This document shows, in pieces, positions 1 to 10,650 of a stretch of 64,000 nucleotides of DNA (positions within the stretch are counted from its first letter, which is position 1; the number at the start of each line of letters is the position of its first letter). The translations under genes were made by a program, and so were the position numbers. Under the pieces are notes generated by a model. That model saw only the letters and a program-made list of their open reading frames with translations, was not told the DNA's origin and did no database searches. Origin of the DNA: Archilochus colubris (lineage: Eukaryota > Chordata > Aves > Apodiformes > Trochilidae); the NCBI GenBank assembly GCA_023079485.1, contig CM041084.1, forward strand, positions 15,590,609 through 15,654,608. The letters run 5' to 3'.

Positions 1-2505
1 AGCATCAGGTTGTCTCTGTCACTTTCCAGCAAAGCCATGCCCGGTCCCAGGAAGGAACATAAATAAATGAAGCTACTGGGTGGTGAGCAGGCAGCCACCT
101 CTGCAGAAAAATGATTTATTACCTTTGTAGAAATGTTGATATACTTCTAGAAGTCATGGCTGGCTACAACAATGAGAGTATCCTTTCCCAAACTTCTTTC
201 AAGGTTAAATAAAATCAAAAAATAAATATTCAGTATAGATTCATAAAGTAGTAGTTTCTGTGTGATGGAGAATCATATTTACTCATGGAAAGAAGACCTA
301 TTGGGATCCAACTGCCCTTGTGACACAAGAGGGAAATCCAAGTCACTGCACTTAGCAGTCCAGTTAATCTCCACTAATTGATGGACTAAAAGCCAAAGCT
401 CTGAGTACCAAGGTGCTGTGGATTCCAGATATTTTAAATATTCAGAGTGGTTAGAAAGCTACCATGTTCTTTTTATACTGAATCCAAACAGTTATTTTCT
501 ACTGAAGCTTGAATGTTTGGAATTCACTAAGTTAGAATTACTTACAGAATAAAAGGAGAGGAAATGTCTTTGAGACTGAAAAAGACACAGAAGCGAATGT
601 AACACTGAAAATTCCCATCCTGGGTCTGCTTCTAGAACAGCTTGTTCAGAAGCCCCCAAACCTCTAAGTTTCCAGGGGAATCACCCTCATGGTGGGCAGT
701 GAGCAGCCCATCTCTGCTCCCAGCCTGCAGTACTAAGGATGAGCTCCAAAGGAAGGGCAACCTGAGCAAGAACTGAGGAATAAAAAAGTCCATGGAAGAG
801 ACTCTGTAAACAGAGCACAGTGATCACTCCCAAAAAGAAAGACAAAACCAAAGAGTTGCTGTCTCCCTCAAGAAAGGGCAGCAGGGGTAAGATGGGGAGG
901 CAGTGGATGGGGAAAGAGAGCATGGATCTGATCAGTGGCATGGTATTTGGCATGTTGGAAGATGAAGGTGAAAGCAGCTTACTCATGTTTTTCATGGATT
1001 CAAACGTAAATGGGAGAAGCAGCACATATGACTCTATCCTGGAAACTGGGCAGAAGTGCTGCAGTTTAAAATGCTAGAAGTGTGAGTGTCTATAAGATAT
1101 CCATGTAAGATTTTCCTCAAGAAGTGTTTCTAGTCAGTACATCTTGGAAAATTAAATAATTCATTTTCTTCATGCCATATTGCATTAGCTGTTATGAAAA
1201 ATCAGTGGTTTGTGCTGTGCAGCAAGTTGTTCTCAGTTTCTCCAGGTGTAAACCCTGAGTGACAGAACAGTTCATCAGATGATGATGTTAGCCCTAAAAC
1301 CCTGCAGAAACATGACAGCAGTATGGGATCTGTTCCACAAGGCTTTTCTACAAGTCTCCTGAAGCTGACTGAAATATATTGACCTTGCCAATAAAAAATA
1401 TTTGGTGCTGCTGACTCTTCCTGCAGCACTCAGTGCTGTTTCTTCCACGTCCCTGGGTGATGTGGGTCCATGAGGTGCAGCACATTGCTGGACTAGCATG
1501 TTCAGCTCATCCCAACTGGTTCCTCTTCTCCACTGTATGAGACACAGACCCAGACCCCCCAAGTGAAGCAAATCTTCACTTAGACTCAGTTTGCACAAGT
1601 AACTAGAGCAGATTTATTGCTTAAGGGTGCAAACAGCCCATATTTTTAATGATTGTGCAAGAAACTTCACTGAGAATAAAGCCTGAGCTTCAGAGGCCTG
1701 GGGTTTTTTTTTAGGTGTAAGCTGAAATAAAAGTTTCCATAGCTATTTTGGATTTCTGAACCAGCCTTTTTGTTTGTAAACATTCAAGCAGTGGAGAGGT
1801 TGTCCTCCCTCCTCTCTCCCATGAAAAAGAACTCTCTTGCTGCTTTACCTCCTCCTCTCTGACCTCCTTGCTGGCTCTGGAGACAGCCCTGGGAATGGGA
1901 CAACAAAGGCTGTGTGGACAGGAGCTCAAACTGCCAGGAAAAGCAGTCATTGATGGGCAGCTGAGCAAACCATGTCTCTTTTCCCTGCCTGCAACCAGTT
2001 CACTCCTGTGCACAGGGAGACCTTGTGTTTACTGAAAGAAAAGACAAGGTACAAGCACTTTGCTAACTGTTCCCAGTGTTTTGGCCCCATTTTTCATGAT
2101 TCAGTCCTTGAATCTACAGCTTGAGGTTTTTCCACGGTACTGAGCCCAAAAACCTTGGGTTTTCTGGGTGCTCAGAATGCCAAGTACCAGCCAATCAACC
2201 AAGGCATCTCTGGACATGGCTACTGGAATATGAGTTTTAGGTAGTGTGATTTCACCTTTGGCATTCCCTTTATTCTAGATGTTGACACTGGTAGCACTGG
2301 CTTTGGACACAGTCCATGTAGTTTCATAGTAAAATGAGCCTGTGAGTTCAGGCAGCTCTGCCACCTCAGTGCCTTCCCTGCAAGCCATCTCTGGGTCCTT
2401 TGCAGCCCAGGCTTTTCTGTACAGGTACATCATGCCCACTTAAGACAGCAGAGTGGCTCTAACTGCTTATGTTGGGATAAAGCACCTATGTGTAATAAAC
2501 TGAAA
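1..2505. other. Non-coding stretch, no gene seen
   Basis: No recognisable exon, RNA gene or repeat was found. Open frames of about 75 to 112 codons occur on both strands and overlap each other, as chance frames do. None contains a domain that I recognise. The sequence is mixed in composition and reads as unique intergenic or intronic DNA. Confidence 0.6.
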
Positions 2506-2556
2506 GTCCTCTTTTTTTTCCCTTTTTAATTTTCCTTTCCTCTTTTCCCCCTTGCA
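2506..2556. repeat. Pyrimidine-rich low-complexity tract
   Basis: The plus strand is almost entirely C and T here (runs of CTTTTTTTT, CCCTTTTT, CCTTTCCTCTTTTCCCCC), broken by a few A residues. This is simple sequence. It does not sit in front of a plausible exon, so I do not read it as a splice acceptor tract. Confidence 0.6.
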
Positions 2557-2559
2557 TTT

Positions 2560-3293
2560 ATACCCTGTGGTTTGCACATAAAATGGCAGGAGCATGTCAC
2601 GAGTTGCACAGTACTCCAAGGGAACTTTAACTCTGCTTCTTGCTCCCACTTGCCCTGGAGCAAACTCTTGTCAAACTGAAGAGCCACAGCCAGGCCCCAG
2701 CAGCCTTCGTATTCTGGTGTTCTTCAGTGGTGACAGAGCACGACAACCAGAGGGATCCTAGGGTTTTGCAAGTATGTCCCTGGAAAAGAACTGACAGCCA
2801 AACCTAATCATCACTGGAAATCACAAGAAAGGCTCCATTTCAGCATATCCTCCTGTCTCATGGGGGAGGCTGTTGTTCTGTCTGGTGAGTCATGGTGACA
2901 TCTCAGCTCCAGACATCTTTTCACTGGTATTTCTCATTTTTCCTAATCAAAAACTTGTGAGTCAAATAAAAGGAGAAAGGTTTTTCATCATGGGTGCTAA
3001 ACTCTTCGATTATGGCTTTAAAAAATTTATTATTAATAATTTATTCCTTTTAACTTTTCACAAGGCATAAAAAGAAGGACATGGCTCTAGAGATTAAGAT
3101 GTTCAAAGACAAGACTGGAGAGTAGAGGTGAATGAAAAATCAAAATGAAGGAAGAATCTAAAGCTTTGATTCAGTTGATTTTTTTAGCAGCTCCTTTTCT
3201 GGACATTGTAGAGCTACTGGGTCTTATGGTGACCCCTGAATGGGAACAAGTTGTCAGTTTAGTAGATCAGGGTAGGAGTAGCAGTCAGTGAAT
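2560..3293. other. Non-coding stretch, nothing recognised
   Basis: This is AT-rich unique sequence. It includes a short AT-only segment near 3020-3050. I see no gene, RNA or repeat family. Confidence 0.5.
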
Positions 3294-3341
3294 GAAGGTG
3301 AAGAAAGATGAAAAGAAAGAAAAGGAAAAAGGAAGAGAAAA
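3294..3341. repeat. Purine-rich (GA) simple sequence
   Basis: The plus strand is a run of G and A. It is interrupted only by T residues near 3298 and 3309, and is pure purine from 3310 to 3341. Overlapping Lys/Glu-rich open frames here come only from this composition and are not genes. Confidence 0.7.
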
Positions 3342-5002
3342 TGGTAATGGTAGCAGCAGCCTCCATCTGGAAGGTAAGAGCAAGAACAGAAAAGGGGCTG
3401 AATCCCACACTCAGATGCAAGGACAAGGGATTTTCATCTGGAAAAGAGAATTGCAGAGACTTTCAAAGACTAAGCATCCAACTGCAGTGATCTCTTAAGG
3501 AAACAGCATGGCATCAGAATTTTTCCCTAGGTACCTGGCATCAAAATGCAAGCACAGAGTAGGCAGCTGGGGCTGGCAGGAGGTCCTGTGCATCCCCAGG
3601 TGAACTTACTTGGAAAAACTGGCTCAGTGTATTTGGACACAACTGCAGCAACCAGGACTGCTTCAGCAGTCTCGTATGAGCTGAAAAGTCAATATGAGAG
3701 TTCAGAGCATGGAAGTGCTGACAGGATAAAAGCATCCTCACAGTGTTTGAACCCATTCCAAGACTAACATAAGTGAAAACCTCTGGAGAAGCTGTTCTTG
3801 TTGAACTGCAAGTTGCTTTCCCCCTCCTCTTTAAATAAGCCAAAGTAGTTAAATGGAGATGATAAGAATCTGAACTGCTTATCTGAACCTTATCAGTGAA
3901 TTCTACCTTTCAAAAATAGTTATTCAAATTCTTACTTCATCAGGCTTTAGGAGGTAATACATTTAAAGACATAAAACATGGAAAAAATCCATCTGAAGGT
4001 GTTGGCTTCATCTGCATTGCAATGAAATGTTCTCAAGAAAGGCGTTTACTTTTAATTAATAATAAAGAAAATGCAAACCACCACAGGCCACATTTGAGAA
4101 AATGCTGCAGTTCAAAGTGAGAAAAGGCTTTTATTAAATGAAAGTGCCAGTAAGTACCATTAAATGAGTGTCAACACAATCACTAGAGCAATCTATCAAA
4201 CAGCATAAAGGAAGTATAAAATCACACAGACAAGTTATGAGCATAATAGAAGTTGGACTGTATTTTTGTACTTTGACTCCAGGAGAAAGAGGTCTCTCAA
4301 CACCAGAAGTTGATCATCTCCAAAGCAAAGCCCAAAAAACCAAGAGGGGCTGGCTGCAACCTAGCATGTTTCTGAAGATCCTCACCACAAGAGTTTAGCA
4401 CCATGCTTTTCACCAGTGGAGTTAGTTCATGTTCTGACATGATATGCTTTATAGTCATGCTTATAGCCCATGTCTCCATCAATGCCTACCACTATTAAAT
4501 GCTGCTTCTTGTGAATAAGGGCTCAGATAAACCACATCCTCACGTGACCCAGCACACGCTGAGGGTCCCACAGTCACCCCATTCTTGTCTGGGAAACGGT
4601 CTAAAGCCAGGGGGGGATGCTGACTTTAGAGTCAGAAGCTCCCGTTTCACCCAAGGATGCAAACAATCCTTGCAGCTGCCCAGCTGGTGCTGTGGGGACA
4701 GGCATCCCATGCATTGATGTGCTGTGATCTGCTCCCACCTGCTGAGAACAGAACATTGAATTGTAGTTGTTGGGTTTTTTTAATTGTTACGCTTCATTTC
4801 TGTTTTCTACTTGATCCACTTTTCCTTGAGCTTGGAGTTACTCCTCTGATCTGGGGCCACCCCTTCTTGAACTGTGGAAAACCTGTAGCATACAACTGGT
4901 GCTGCTGGCAGTCAATATAAACTAAGTTATCATAACAACAAATTTCTGGGCCAATTTCCAACCTCACTCCCTACACAACTAGCACTATAAAGAAAGCTTT
5001 AC
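3342..5002. other. Non-coding stretch, nothing recognised
   Basis: Unique sequence with short overlapping open frames on both strands. No family or motif was recognised. Confidence 0.5.
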
Positions 5003-5070
5003 CAGAAAAAAATAAACAAAGAAAACAAAAACCCAAAACAAAAACCACAAAGACAGAAGAAAAAAAAAAG
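5003..5070. repeat. A-rich simple sequence (AAAC/AAAG type)
   Basis: A-rich sequence with interspersed C and G (AAACAAAG, AAAACAAAAACCC) ends in a run of about ten A residues. Tracts of this AAAC/AACC style recur through the window. They are typical of vertebrate simple sequence, and no adjacent retrotransposed body could be recognised. Confidence 0.65.
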
Positions 5071-7156
5071 GAGGGTGCCTGAGCACAGTTCTTCCTCCAG
5101 GATTAGCATTGCCAGCCCCAGCAATGCTCAACATGAGTGCACAGACCCCAAAGGGCACTTCCCCATGGAAAGCTGGTGCAGCTTTTTGTAAAGAAGATGC
5201 TTTTTATTTTATTTACTCCTTCTCAGAAGGAGAAAGGAATGCACAGCAATGATGACCATGTTTAGCTGCATCAAGAGAGGGAATGGTGCTTAGTCTATTT
5301 TATTGATTTGCTGTGTTCCCCTATCATTTTCAAGTGCATTGAAATGATGGGAGCTGATGTCCTGGAGGAGCAGGGGTAGTGATGCTACAAGAGGAAATGC
5401 TAACTTTAAGAGTGGCTAAATGGGGGTTTGGTGATCTCAGCTCTGTGTGAGGTAGGAAAAACAAGGACTATGTTCAGCTCCACTGGGCTCGACAGCAAGG
5501 GTATAAAATGCCTCTGAGTGGGATATACAGCTCCAGCCCGAGAAAAAGACAGTCGAGTCGCCAAGATTATACTTAATTGGCATTGTGGGAAGGCAGCCTC
5601 TCTGCAAAGCAGCCTACGCTGTTTCCTCATACAAAGCCTTTTCATGAGCTACAGGGGATGAGCTGCCAAACATCTTAGCAAATACCAGTGCTGTAATGTC
5701 ATCTCAGGAAGCAGAGGAGCCTGAAGCCACCAGGACAGTCTCACTGTCCTCATGGTCCATCCCTGCCACCCCTGCTCCTGCCCTTTCTCTCCCAGGGCAA
5801 TTTTCCCCTGTTCCCCATGCTCCAGACTTTCTAGCAGGCTGGGTGAATGCCTCATCCCACCTCTGTAACCATGTCAGTAGCAGCATGCATGATGTTTTCA
5901 TCCAGGGAAGGACTTTGGTCCTCTCTCATGCTATTGTGTCTTGTTCAATTGTTTGTTCAAGATTTGGCCCTGGCTGGGAGGTGTCAGGGTTAAAGTTATA
6001 CAACCCCCCTGAAGAGCAAGTCAGTGCAGATTCCTTGTCCAAGGCAGATTGCCTTGCAATGGCAACACACACCCCCTCAGCCCATCTCCATCGTGCTGAG
6101 GACAAACATCCCTTCTCATGTGTGAGTGCACCTGACTATGCTGGGCTGGTCAGCAAACTTCTGACAGCAGAATTTTGCCCTAAATATCCCAGAAGTTCTC
6201 AAGCTGCTTGGTGCTCACCTGGCTAGAAGCTATACTTGAAATAGGATCTGGAATACACTGCCGAGACACTGGTAGAGAGGGCTGCCAACATTAGTTCCAA
6301 GGGAACTAGGTGACATGGCTGTCTCTTGGTGCTTTCTCTGTTCCTGAAGGAAAAATTCCCATAGGAAAATATTTTGGTGAATTATGTCATTGATAGTTTT
6401 CACTTTTCAGAGAGTGTCACCAGGGAACACCACAATCATGTGCCATGGAGACATGGATGTGTCATGGACAGGCTCAGACTTCTTCACAGGAGCGATTCTA
6501 AGCAAATTAGGACCCTCACTTTAGGCTGAAGTATTGAGATGGATGGTCAATAACATGTTTTTTTCCCCTTGCATGGAGCTACGATGCACATCCATGCATT
6601 CTCTGCAGGGCTTGTTCTGTGCTCCAAACACAGAGCAGCTCATAGGGTAGGCTGGGCTACAGCAGAGAGGTAGCAGCACTCTGAAACAGGCCACAGAGAG
6701 AACTCATCCACAGGAACCATCCAGCAGACTGTGCAGGGAGGGGGTATAACTTCCCTCTGAATTTTTCATTTCCCAGATTAACTTTTGCAAGGCATATGAG
6801 GAGCAAAGGCTTGGCTCAGCCTCATTCATGTTAGAATTTGTTTGTGTGTGAGATGTATATGTGCACAACTACGTGCAGCCTCTTTGGTTGGAAAAAAATG
6901 CCTGACTTAGACAAAGCAAGTACAAATGGCCCAGAAAGAAAAAAAGAATACTTGGAGACAAGGAGAAGAGGTATTTAGAGGTCTTTCCTGATTTTTTTTT
7001 TTTTTAATTGGGCTTCTATGTATTGCAGGTGTGGTCCGCTTGATTTAGCAGTATTTTTCTCCAAATGGACCATTTTTCTACTCTTACTGTATTTTCTTGA
7101 CTTTGAAACCTGAACCTGATCTTTTCCTTAACCATGTCTTGAAAATAAAAGGATTT
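5071..7156. other. Non-coding stretch with one 176-codon chance frame
   Basis: A plus-strand frame at 5696-6226 (176 codons) is one of the longest in the window. Its product has mixed composition, no signal peptide, no membrane segment and no domain that I know. Minus-strand frames overlap it. I read it as chance and do not call a gene. Nothing else was recognised in this stretch. Confidence 0.5.
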
Positions 7157-7200
7157 GGAGCCAGATCCTGAGCTGATATATCCATAGGAGCCCATCATTT
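7157..7200. repeat. Possible fragment of an old palindromic sauropsid repeat
   Basis: The segment reads GAGCCAGATCCTGAGCTG and then ATAGGAGCCCAT. From memory it resembles one arm of a widespread old element in turtles, crocodiles and birds, whose arms contain GGCCAGATCCTCAGCTGG and whose centre contains CCATTGACTTCAATGG. Only one arm is visible. The match is short and judged by eye, so the assignment is tentative. Confidence 0.35.
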
Positions 7201-7224
7201 TCTTTCCTAAATAGTGCTTTTTCA

Positions 7225-7570
7225 GTTCCCCCGTTCTGAGGCCAGGCACGGCACAGCAAGTTCGACTCAGCTGCTTCCAGGGGCCATCCAAGCTGAAATG
7301 TGTGGTTACACGAGCCCAGCCGAGTGGCTCCCAGCTGGTGAGACAGTGTTTCCCAAGGGAATAAACTCTGCTAATGCTGCTCGCTGGAGCTGGGAGCAGT
7401 TGGGAGGTGCTAGGGCATCCCCGAGCAGACCCAGCCCGCTCCAGCCGTGCCTGCTGCCCCCCAGCCGGACCGGACCGGACCGGACCGGACCGGACCGGAC
7501 CGGAGAGGGTGCTCTGCCAGGCTCCTCCGGCGATCCGGGTGAGGAGAAGGACAGCATTTGGGAGCTGTAG
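7225..7570. other. GC-rich patch with CpG content
   Basis: GC content is clearly higher here than on either side, and CpG dinucleotides cluster around the CCGGA array. Long frames are open on both strands (206 codons minus, 118 and 85 codons plus), as expected where AT-rich stop codons are scarce. The patch is small for a promoter CpG island and no first exon can be recognised. It could be a minor regulatory island or simply an expanded GC-rich microsatellite with flanks. Confidence 0.4.
7465..7504. repeat. Pentanucleotide microsatellite (CCGGA)8
   Basis: Eight perfect tandem copies of CCGGA run without interruption, and the next base changes the pattern. Every unit contains a CpG and an HpaII/MspI-type CCGG site. 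A perfect array suggests recent expansion and likely length polymorphism. On the minus strand it reads TCCGG. Open frames through it give Gly-Pro-Val-Arg-Ser-type repeats, an artefact of the array. Confidence 0.95.
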
Positions 7571-7829
7571 CTGCCACGTATACGTTGTGAAATGCCTTCC
7601 TAAATTAAACAGAGAGGCAAAGTATATATAATGCAAAGTCCCCAGTGAGAGGTGCTGCAGATGCTACGAGAAAAGGTCCCCAGAGCAGAGTAGAGCCCTT
7701 TGCCTCGCTGCGGTGTTTTCAGCATTCCCACAACACTTTGCCTTTTGAGCTCAGCCTTACAAGCTTCGAGGCAAATCAACAAGTTCAAGCACGAACCTAA
7801 TTCAAGCTCCGTATAAAACCCATACCTCA
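7571..7829. other. Non-coding spacer, nothing recognised
   Basis: Sequence between the GC-rich patch and the AT-rich block. No gene, RNA or repeat family was seen. Confidence 0.5.
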
Positions 7830-7985
7830 CAACTTTAATTATTAGCCTGATGCGTCATATTTACATTAATTTGAGCACTACTTAGATTCACTTACAATAA
7901 TTCTTCCATATATTAATTCCAAGATATTTCAATGACTTAGCAGATAGCATATATAATCAAAGCTTAGCTAAAGAAACAGGTTTGC
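7830..7985. promoter_or_regulatory. AT-rich block, candidate conserved regulatory element
   Basis: The block is dense in homeodomain-type cores (TAATTA, ATTAAT, TTAATTAT). It also has one ATF/CREB-like site, TGATGCGTCAT, at about 7848-7858. It contains no simple-sequence runs and no repeat family that I recognise. Such composition is common in vertebrate non-coding conserved elements, but the call rests on composition and motifs only; conservation cannot be seen from one sequence. Confidence 0.25.
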
Positions 7986-8298
7986 TTTCTACAAATTGTT
8001 CCTGTACCTGAGTGCTGACTACAGCATCCTGTGCATGTGTCTACATGGATGTTCCTAAAATGATATCAGCATTTTGAATACAGGTGAGTCAAAGGACAGG
8101 GGCTGGAAAGCCCATGAGATTTGGACATTCTCCCAACATAAAATTGCAACCCCTGTGGGGGGCTCCAAGCCCACCTTGGCATGTGTTTTTGTGGTCTGGA
8201 AGTACTTCTGGATTCCACTTTGCTATTCATTGTACATCCCTCAGCAATGCCAGCACAGACTTTTTTCATCATCAGCTGGTCAGAAAGGTTATTACAGA
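7986..8298. other. Non-coding stretch before the CR1 tail
   Basis: No recognisable gene. The part next to 8299 may hold more of the CR1 3' UTR in degraded form, but I cannot align it by eye. Confidence 0.4.
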
Positions 8299-8347
8299 TC
8301 AGGTGATCCTTGAGGTCCCTTTCAACCTGGTATTCTATGATTCCATG
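8299..8347 (+). mobile_element. CR1 LINE, 3'-terminal fragment
   Basis: The segment reads AGGTGATCCTTGAGGTCCCT, then TTCAACC, and ends TTCTATGATTCCATG. This is the 3' end of an avian chicken-repeat-1 (CR1) retrotransposon in the sense direction. The terminal octamer-like repeats ATTCTATG and ATTCCATG are the CR1 signature. The copy is strongly 5'-truncated, as most CR1 insertions are, so it carries no coding sequence. Confidence 0.85.
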
Positions 8348-9099
8348 TGGGACTTGGCTCATTATTCCTACTTTTTTCTGTGTGCTTTTTTTTTTCAAGG
8401 ACAGGGTTTACATCTGTTGGATGCAGATTGTGATAACACACTCAAGTGAAGTATCATACTAGCAGCTTTTTGCACCATATGTTGATCTGCTCTTGTTGCT
8501 TGATAACTCCTAGGTACAGCCTATGCTGTTTGTGACTGATAGGGTGTTAGATGATATGTATCCCCAAAGTGCAGAACCTGTCTGCTTCTTTCCACTGCCA
8601 GTACCCCAGGACAATACTCCCATGCTCATGAACTACTGAGTGAAGAGTGAAAGCTACTGTCCAAGTGTTCTCCACCCTTATGTTTGGGTTTCTTTCACTC
8701 ACCTGGTGCAATCTGGACAGTTGAGATGTACAGTAAAGTACTGTTCTTCCAGGTGTTAGAGATGAGGACATATCATAAACAAATTTTGGAGTCCAAGTTC
8801 TGTTTGAAGACCTCTGTTTTCATGAAACTTCTTTTCAGGATGTTGTGAGGACAAAACATTGAATAAAAATACCTTCTCTCTGAATATGAATTTCACTCTC
8901 ATGGTAGCAGATGAGCAAAAATGATGTGATTCTGTGACTACTGTACACTGTGTAGTGATGGGGATCAGTTTGCTCATCAATTTGTCTTCCCTGAGGAAGG
9001 TCCTTAGTCCAAAAGAAGCGAGATCTAGCTCTAGAAGTTACTTTATTTCATTATTTATTTCCATGCATCTTATTCCTTTCAACATTTCTTTCCATGATG
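8348..9099. other. Non-coding stretch, nothing recognised
   Basis: Unique AT-leaning sequence with short overlapping open frames. No gene or repeat family was recognised. Confidence 0.5.
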
Positions 9100-9320
9100 G
9101 AGCTGAAGCAGCCGGCAGTGATCCCCGCAGAGCCCAGGGCCGGGGACGGCGTGACTGGGAGGGTGGGGGTCCCGCCGGCTGCTGCAGTGGGGGGTTTGCT
9201 CCACTCGAGGGAGCTCATGCTTTTGAGTAGCTGAACAGAAACCCTCGCAGCGTCTTCAGGCAAAATCCTGCGGGGGACAAATCCTCTGTGACAGGGGATG
9301 CTACACCCGGGAAGTACTTC
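9100..9320. other. CpG-rich patch
   Basis: A second GC-rich, CpG-containing patch, with segments such as GGGCCGGGGACGGCG and TCCCGCCGGC. Its boundaries with AT-rich DNA are fairly sharp, most clearly on the left. It holds the inverted repeat listed separately. No exon, start codon context or known family could be assigned. A small regulatory island or the remnant of an inserted GC-rich sequence are both possible. Confidence 0.35.
9104..9186. repeat. Imperfect inverted repeat, 13-bp arms, 57-bp loop
   Basis: The left arm TGAAGCAGCCGGC (9104-9116) pairs with the right arm GCCGGCTGCTGCA (9174-9186) at 12 of 13 positions. The 57-bp loop is GC-rich. The core GCAGCCGGC/GCCGGCTGC is perfect. It could be the ends of a small non-autonomous element or a chance hairpin in GC-rich DNA. 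No flanking target duplication was identified. Confidence 0.7.
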
Positions 9321-10189
9321 TTTCCTCCTGAAAGGCTGCGGAGATGCTTGTGCCAGAAGCACACTGCTCCTGGGAAAGGTAAAACATTTTCAAGCCTCTT
9401 GTCTTTCAGCCCAGGGTGTCCAAAGCTCCTGCCACCCGTCTATAGCAGTTGGCATAGCCACAGCATGTGGTCCACTCCCACCTTGCCACAGCAGCTGACA
9501 CGGCCCAAGTGCTGCTGGATACAGGTGTGCAGCACAGGATAATGTGGGAAGCCACAGCTCTCCACTGTGGAGCAGACCAATAACTCTGATAGGACCAGTG
9601 AACAATTTTAAAAAGTAGACTTGAGTAATAAGGCCTGCTCTTGCTATTGGTTTCTAAGCAATGTGACCTTACTCTGCCCTGCACAGTGTGTTGGAACAGC
9701 AGAAATCTGCATTTTCCCAAGGAATCACTCTTCTAAGGAAGATGGCTGTGTATAAAGGGAAAGACTGAGGAGAAAATAATTTTTAAAAAATGAAAAATCC
9801 CTTATCTTACATATCCATATCTCATGATATCAAGACAAAACTAGGGTCTAACCAGGTGCTTAGAAGTCATCTGTATATTTGTCAGGACAGCTGGATCAGA
9901 GCTGCTCCTTGCAGTCCACGTCAGCCAGGAATGCCAGAAGGGCAATTGCTTTTGGAGCAGGCCAGGGGGCAAAATCCATCCATGGCTTCATTAGAGACAG
10001 TTAAACCTGATTCATCCTGTCTCCAGCCACTCCCTGACTTGTCTCCCAAACTCCAATACACACCGAAGCATTCCCCAGCCAGGGTCAGGTGTCAGAGGCA
10101 GCTTCTCCAGCGAGCTGGTGTGAGTCAGAGTGTTTGGGAATTGCTCCAAGCTATTGGAAAAAAACAACTCCCAAATTAGCTGGGGTGGC
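9321..10189. other. Non-coding stretch, nothing recognised
   Basis: Mixed-composition unique sequence. A 129-codon plus frame near 9790-10179 has no recognisable domain and is treated as chance. Confidence 0.5.
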
Positions 10190-10310
10190 TCCCAAGCGAA
10201 TCCACCTCCGCGGGGAAGGAGGTGATCTAATGAAAGCGTGCGGTCAGAAATCAAAAGAGCCTGGAAAGCATTCCAAGCTGCATAATAAGATTTCACATTT
10301 CATATCTTCA
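10190..10310. promoter_or_regulatory. Left flank of the MIR block, candidate conserved sequence
   Basis: Non-repetitive sequence next to the MIR element. It includes a CpG-bearing segment (CCACCTCCGCGGGG) followed by AT-rich sequence with CATAATAAGA and CATTTCATATC. Its complexity and position suggest that it may form one conserved unit with the MIR copy. This is an inference without comparative data. Confidence 0.25.
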
Positions 10311-10490
10311 AAGCATTAAGTGAACATTATCTAATTAATCCTCGCAACACTCCTCAGAGACATTATCCCTATTTTACAGACGGAGAATCCAAGGCACAAA
10401 GTTAAGTCACTTGCCTGGGGCCAGAGAAGGGAGTGTCAGAACCGGGATTAGAGTCCAGGAGTTCCTGGCGCCCAACCTTTTCCTCAGACT
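10311..10490 (-). repeat. MIR-type CORE-SINE, well preserved
   Basis: On the plus strand this reads as the reverse complement of a MIR element. It has an AATCCTCGCAACA segment and then CCCTATTTTACAGACGGAGA. The conserved core follows (AAGGCACAAAGTTAAGTCAC, then TTGCCTGGGGCC), and then CAGAACCGGGATTAGAGTCC. It ends AGGAGTTCCTGG near the tRNA-derived head, which lies on the right. MIR elements stopped moving long ago and are mostly unrecognisable in birds, so a copy that can be read almost end to end by eye is notable. It fits the sauropsid MIR type common in turtles and crocodiles. It encodes nothing. Confidence 0.88.
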
Positions 10491-10650
10491 ACTGGGTCAT
10501 ATGTCTTCCCTGCAGGGAAGATAATAATGAGCCCATAATTACCCATACAAATTCCCAGTGACCAGGCTAACCCGTCTGTATAAAGCTATTTGTAATTCCA
10601 ATAAACACGCCCACGATTTAGCTGCCTCCATGAACTATCAGTTCTCTCTC
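10491..10650. promoter_or_regulatory. Right flank of the MIR block, candidate conserved sequence
   Basis: Unique sequence rich in TAAT-type cores (ATAATAATGAG, CATAATTACCC, TGTAATTCCAATAAA), without low-complexity runs. Together with the left flank it makes a block of about 460 bp around the MIR. That layout resembles an exapted enhancer. The call is composition and context only. Confidence 0.25.

Noticed and set aside
5696..6226. 176-codon plus-strand open frame
   Set aside because: Its length is near the chance expectation for 64 kb in six frames. There is no homology that I recognise and no splice or promoter context.
7016..7636. 206-codon minus-strand open frame, the longest in the window
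   Set aside because: It runs through the CCGGA microsatellite and a GC-rich patch where stops are scarce. Overlapping frames are open on the other strand and the product has no recognisable domain.
8900..8945. Possible extra CR1 tail ending GATGTGATTCTGTGAC
   Set aside because: Only the last dozen bases resemble the CR1 terminus, and the upstream sequence does not match.
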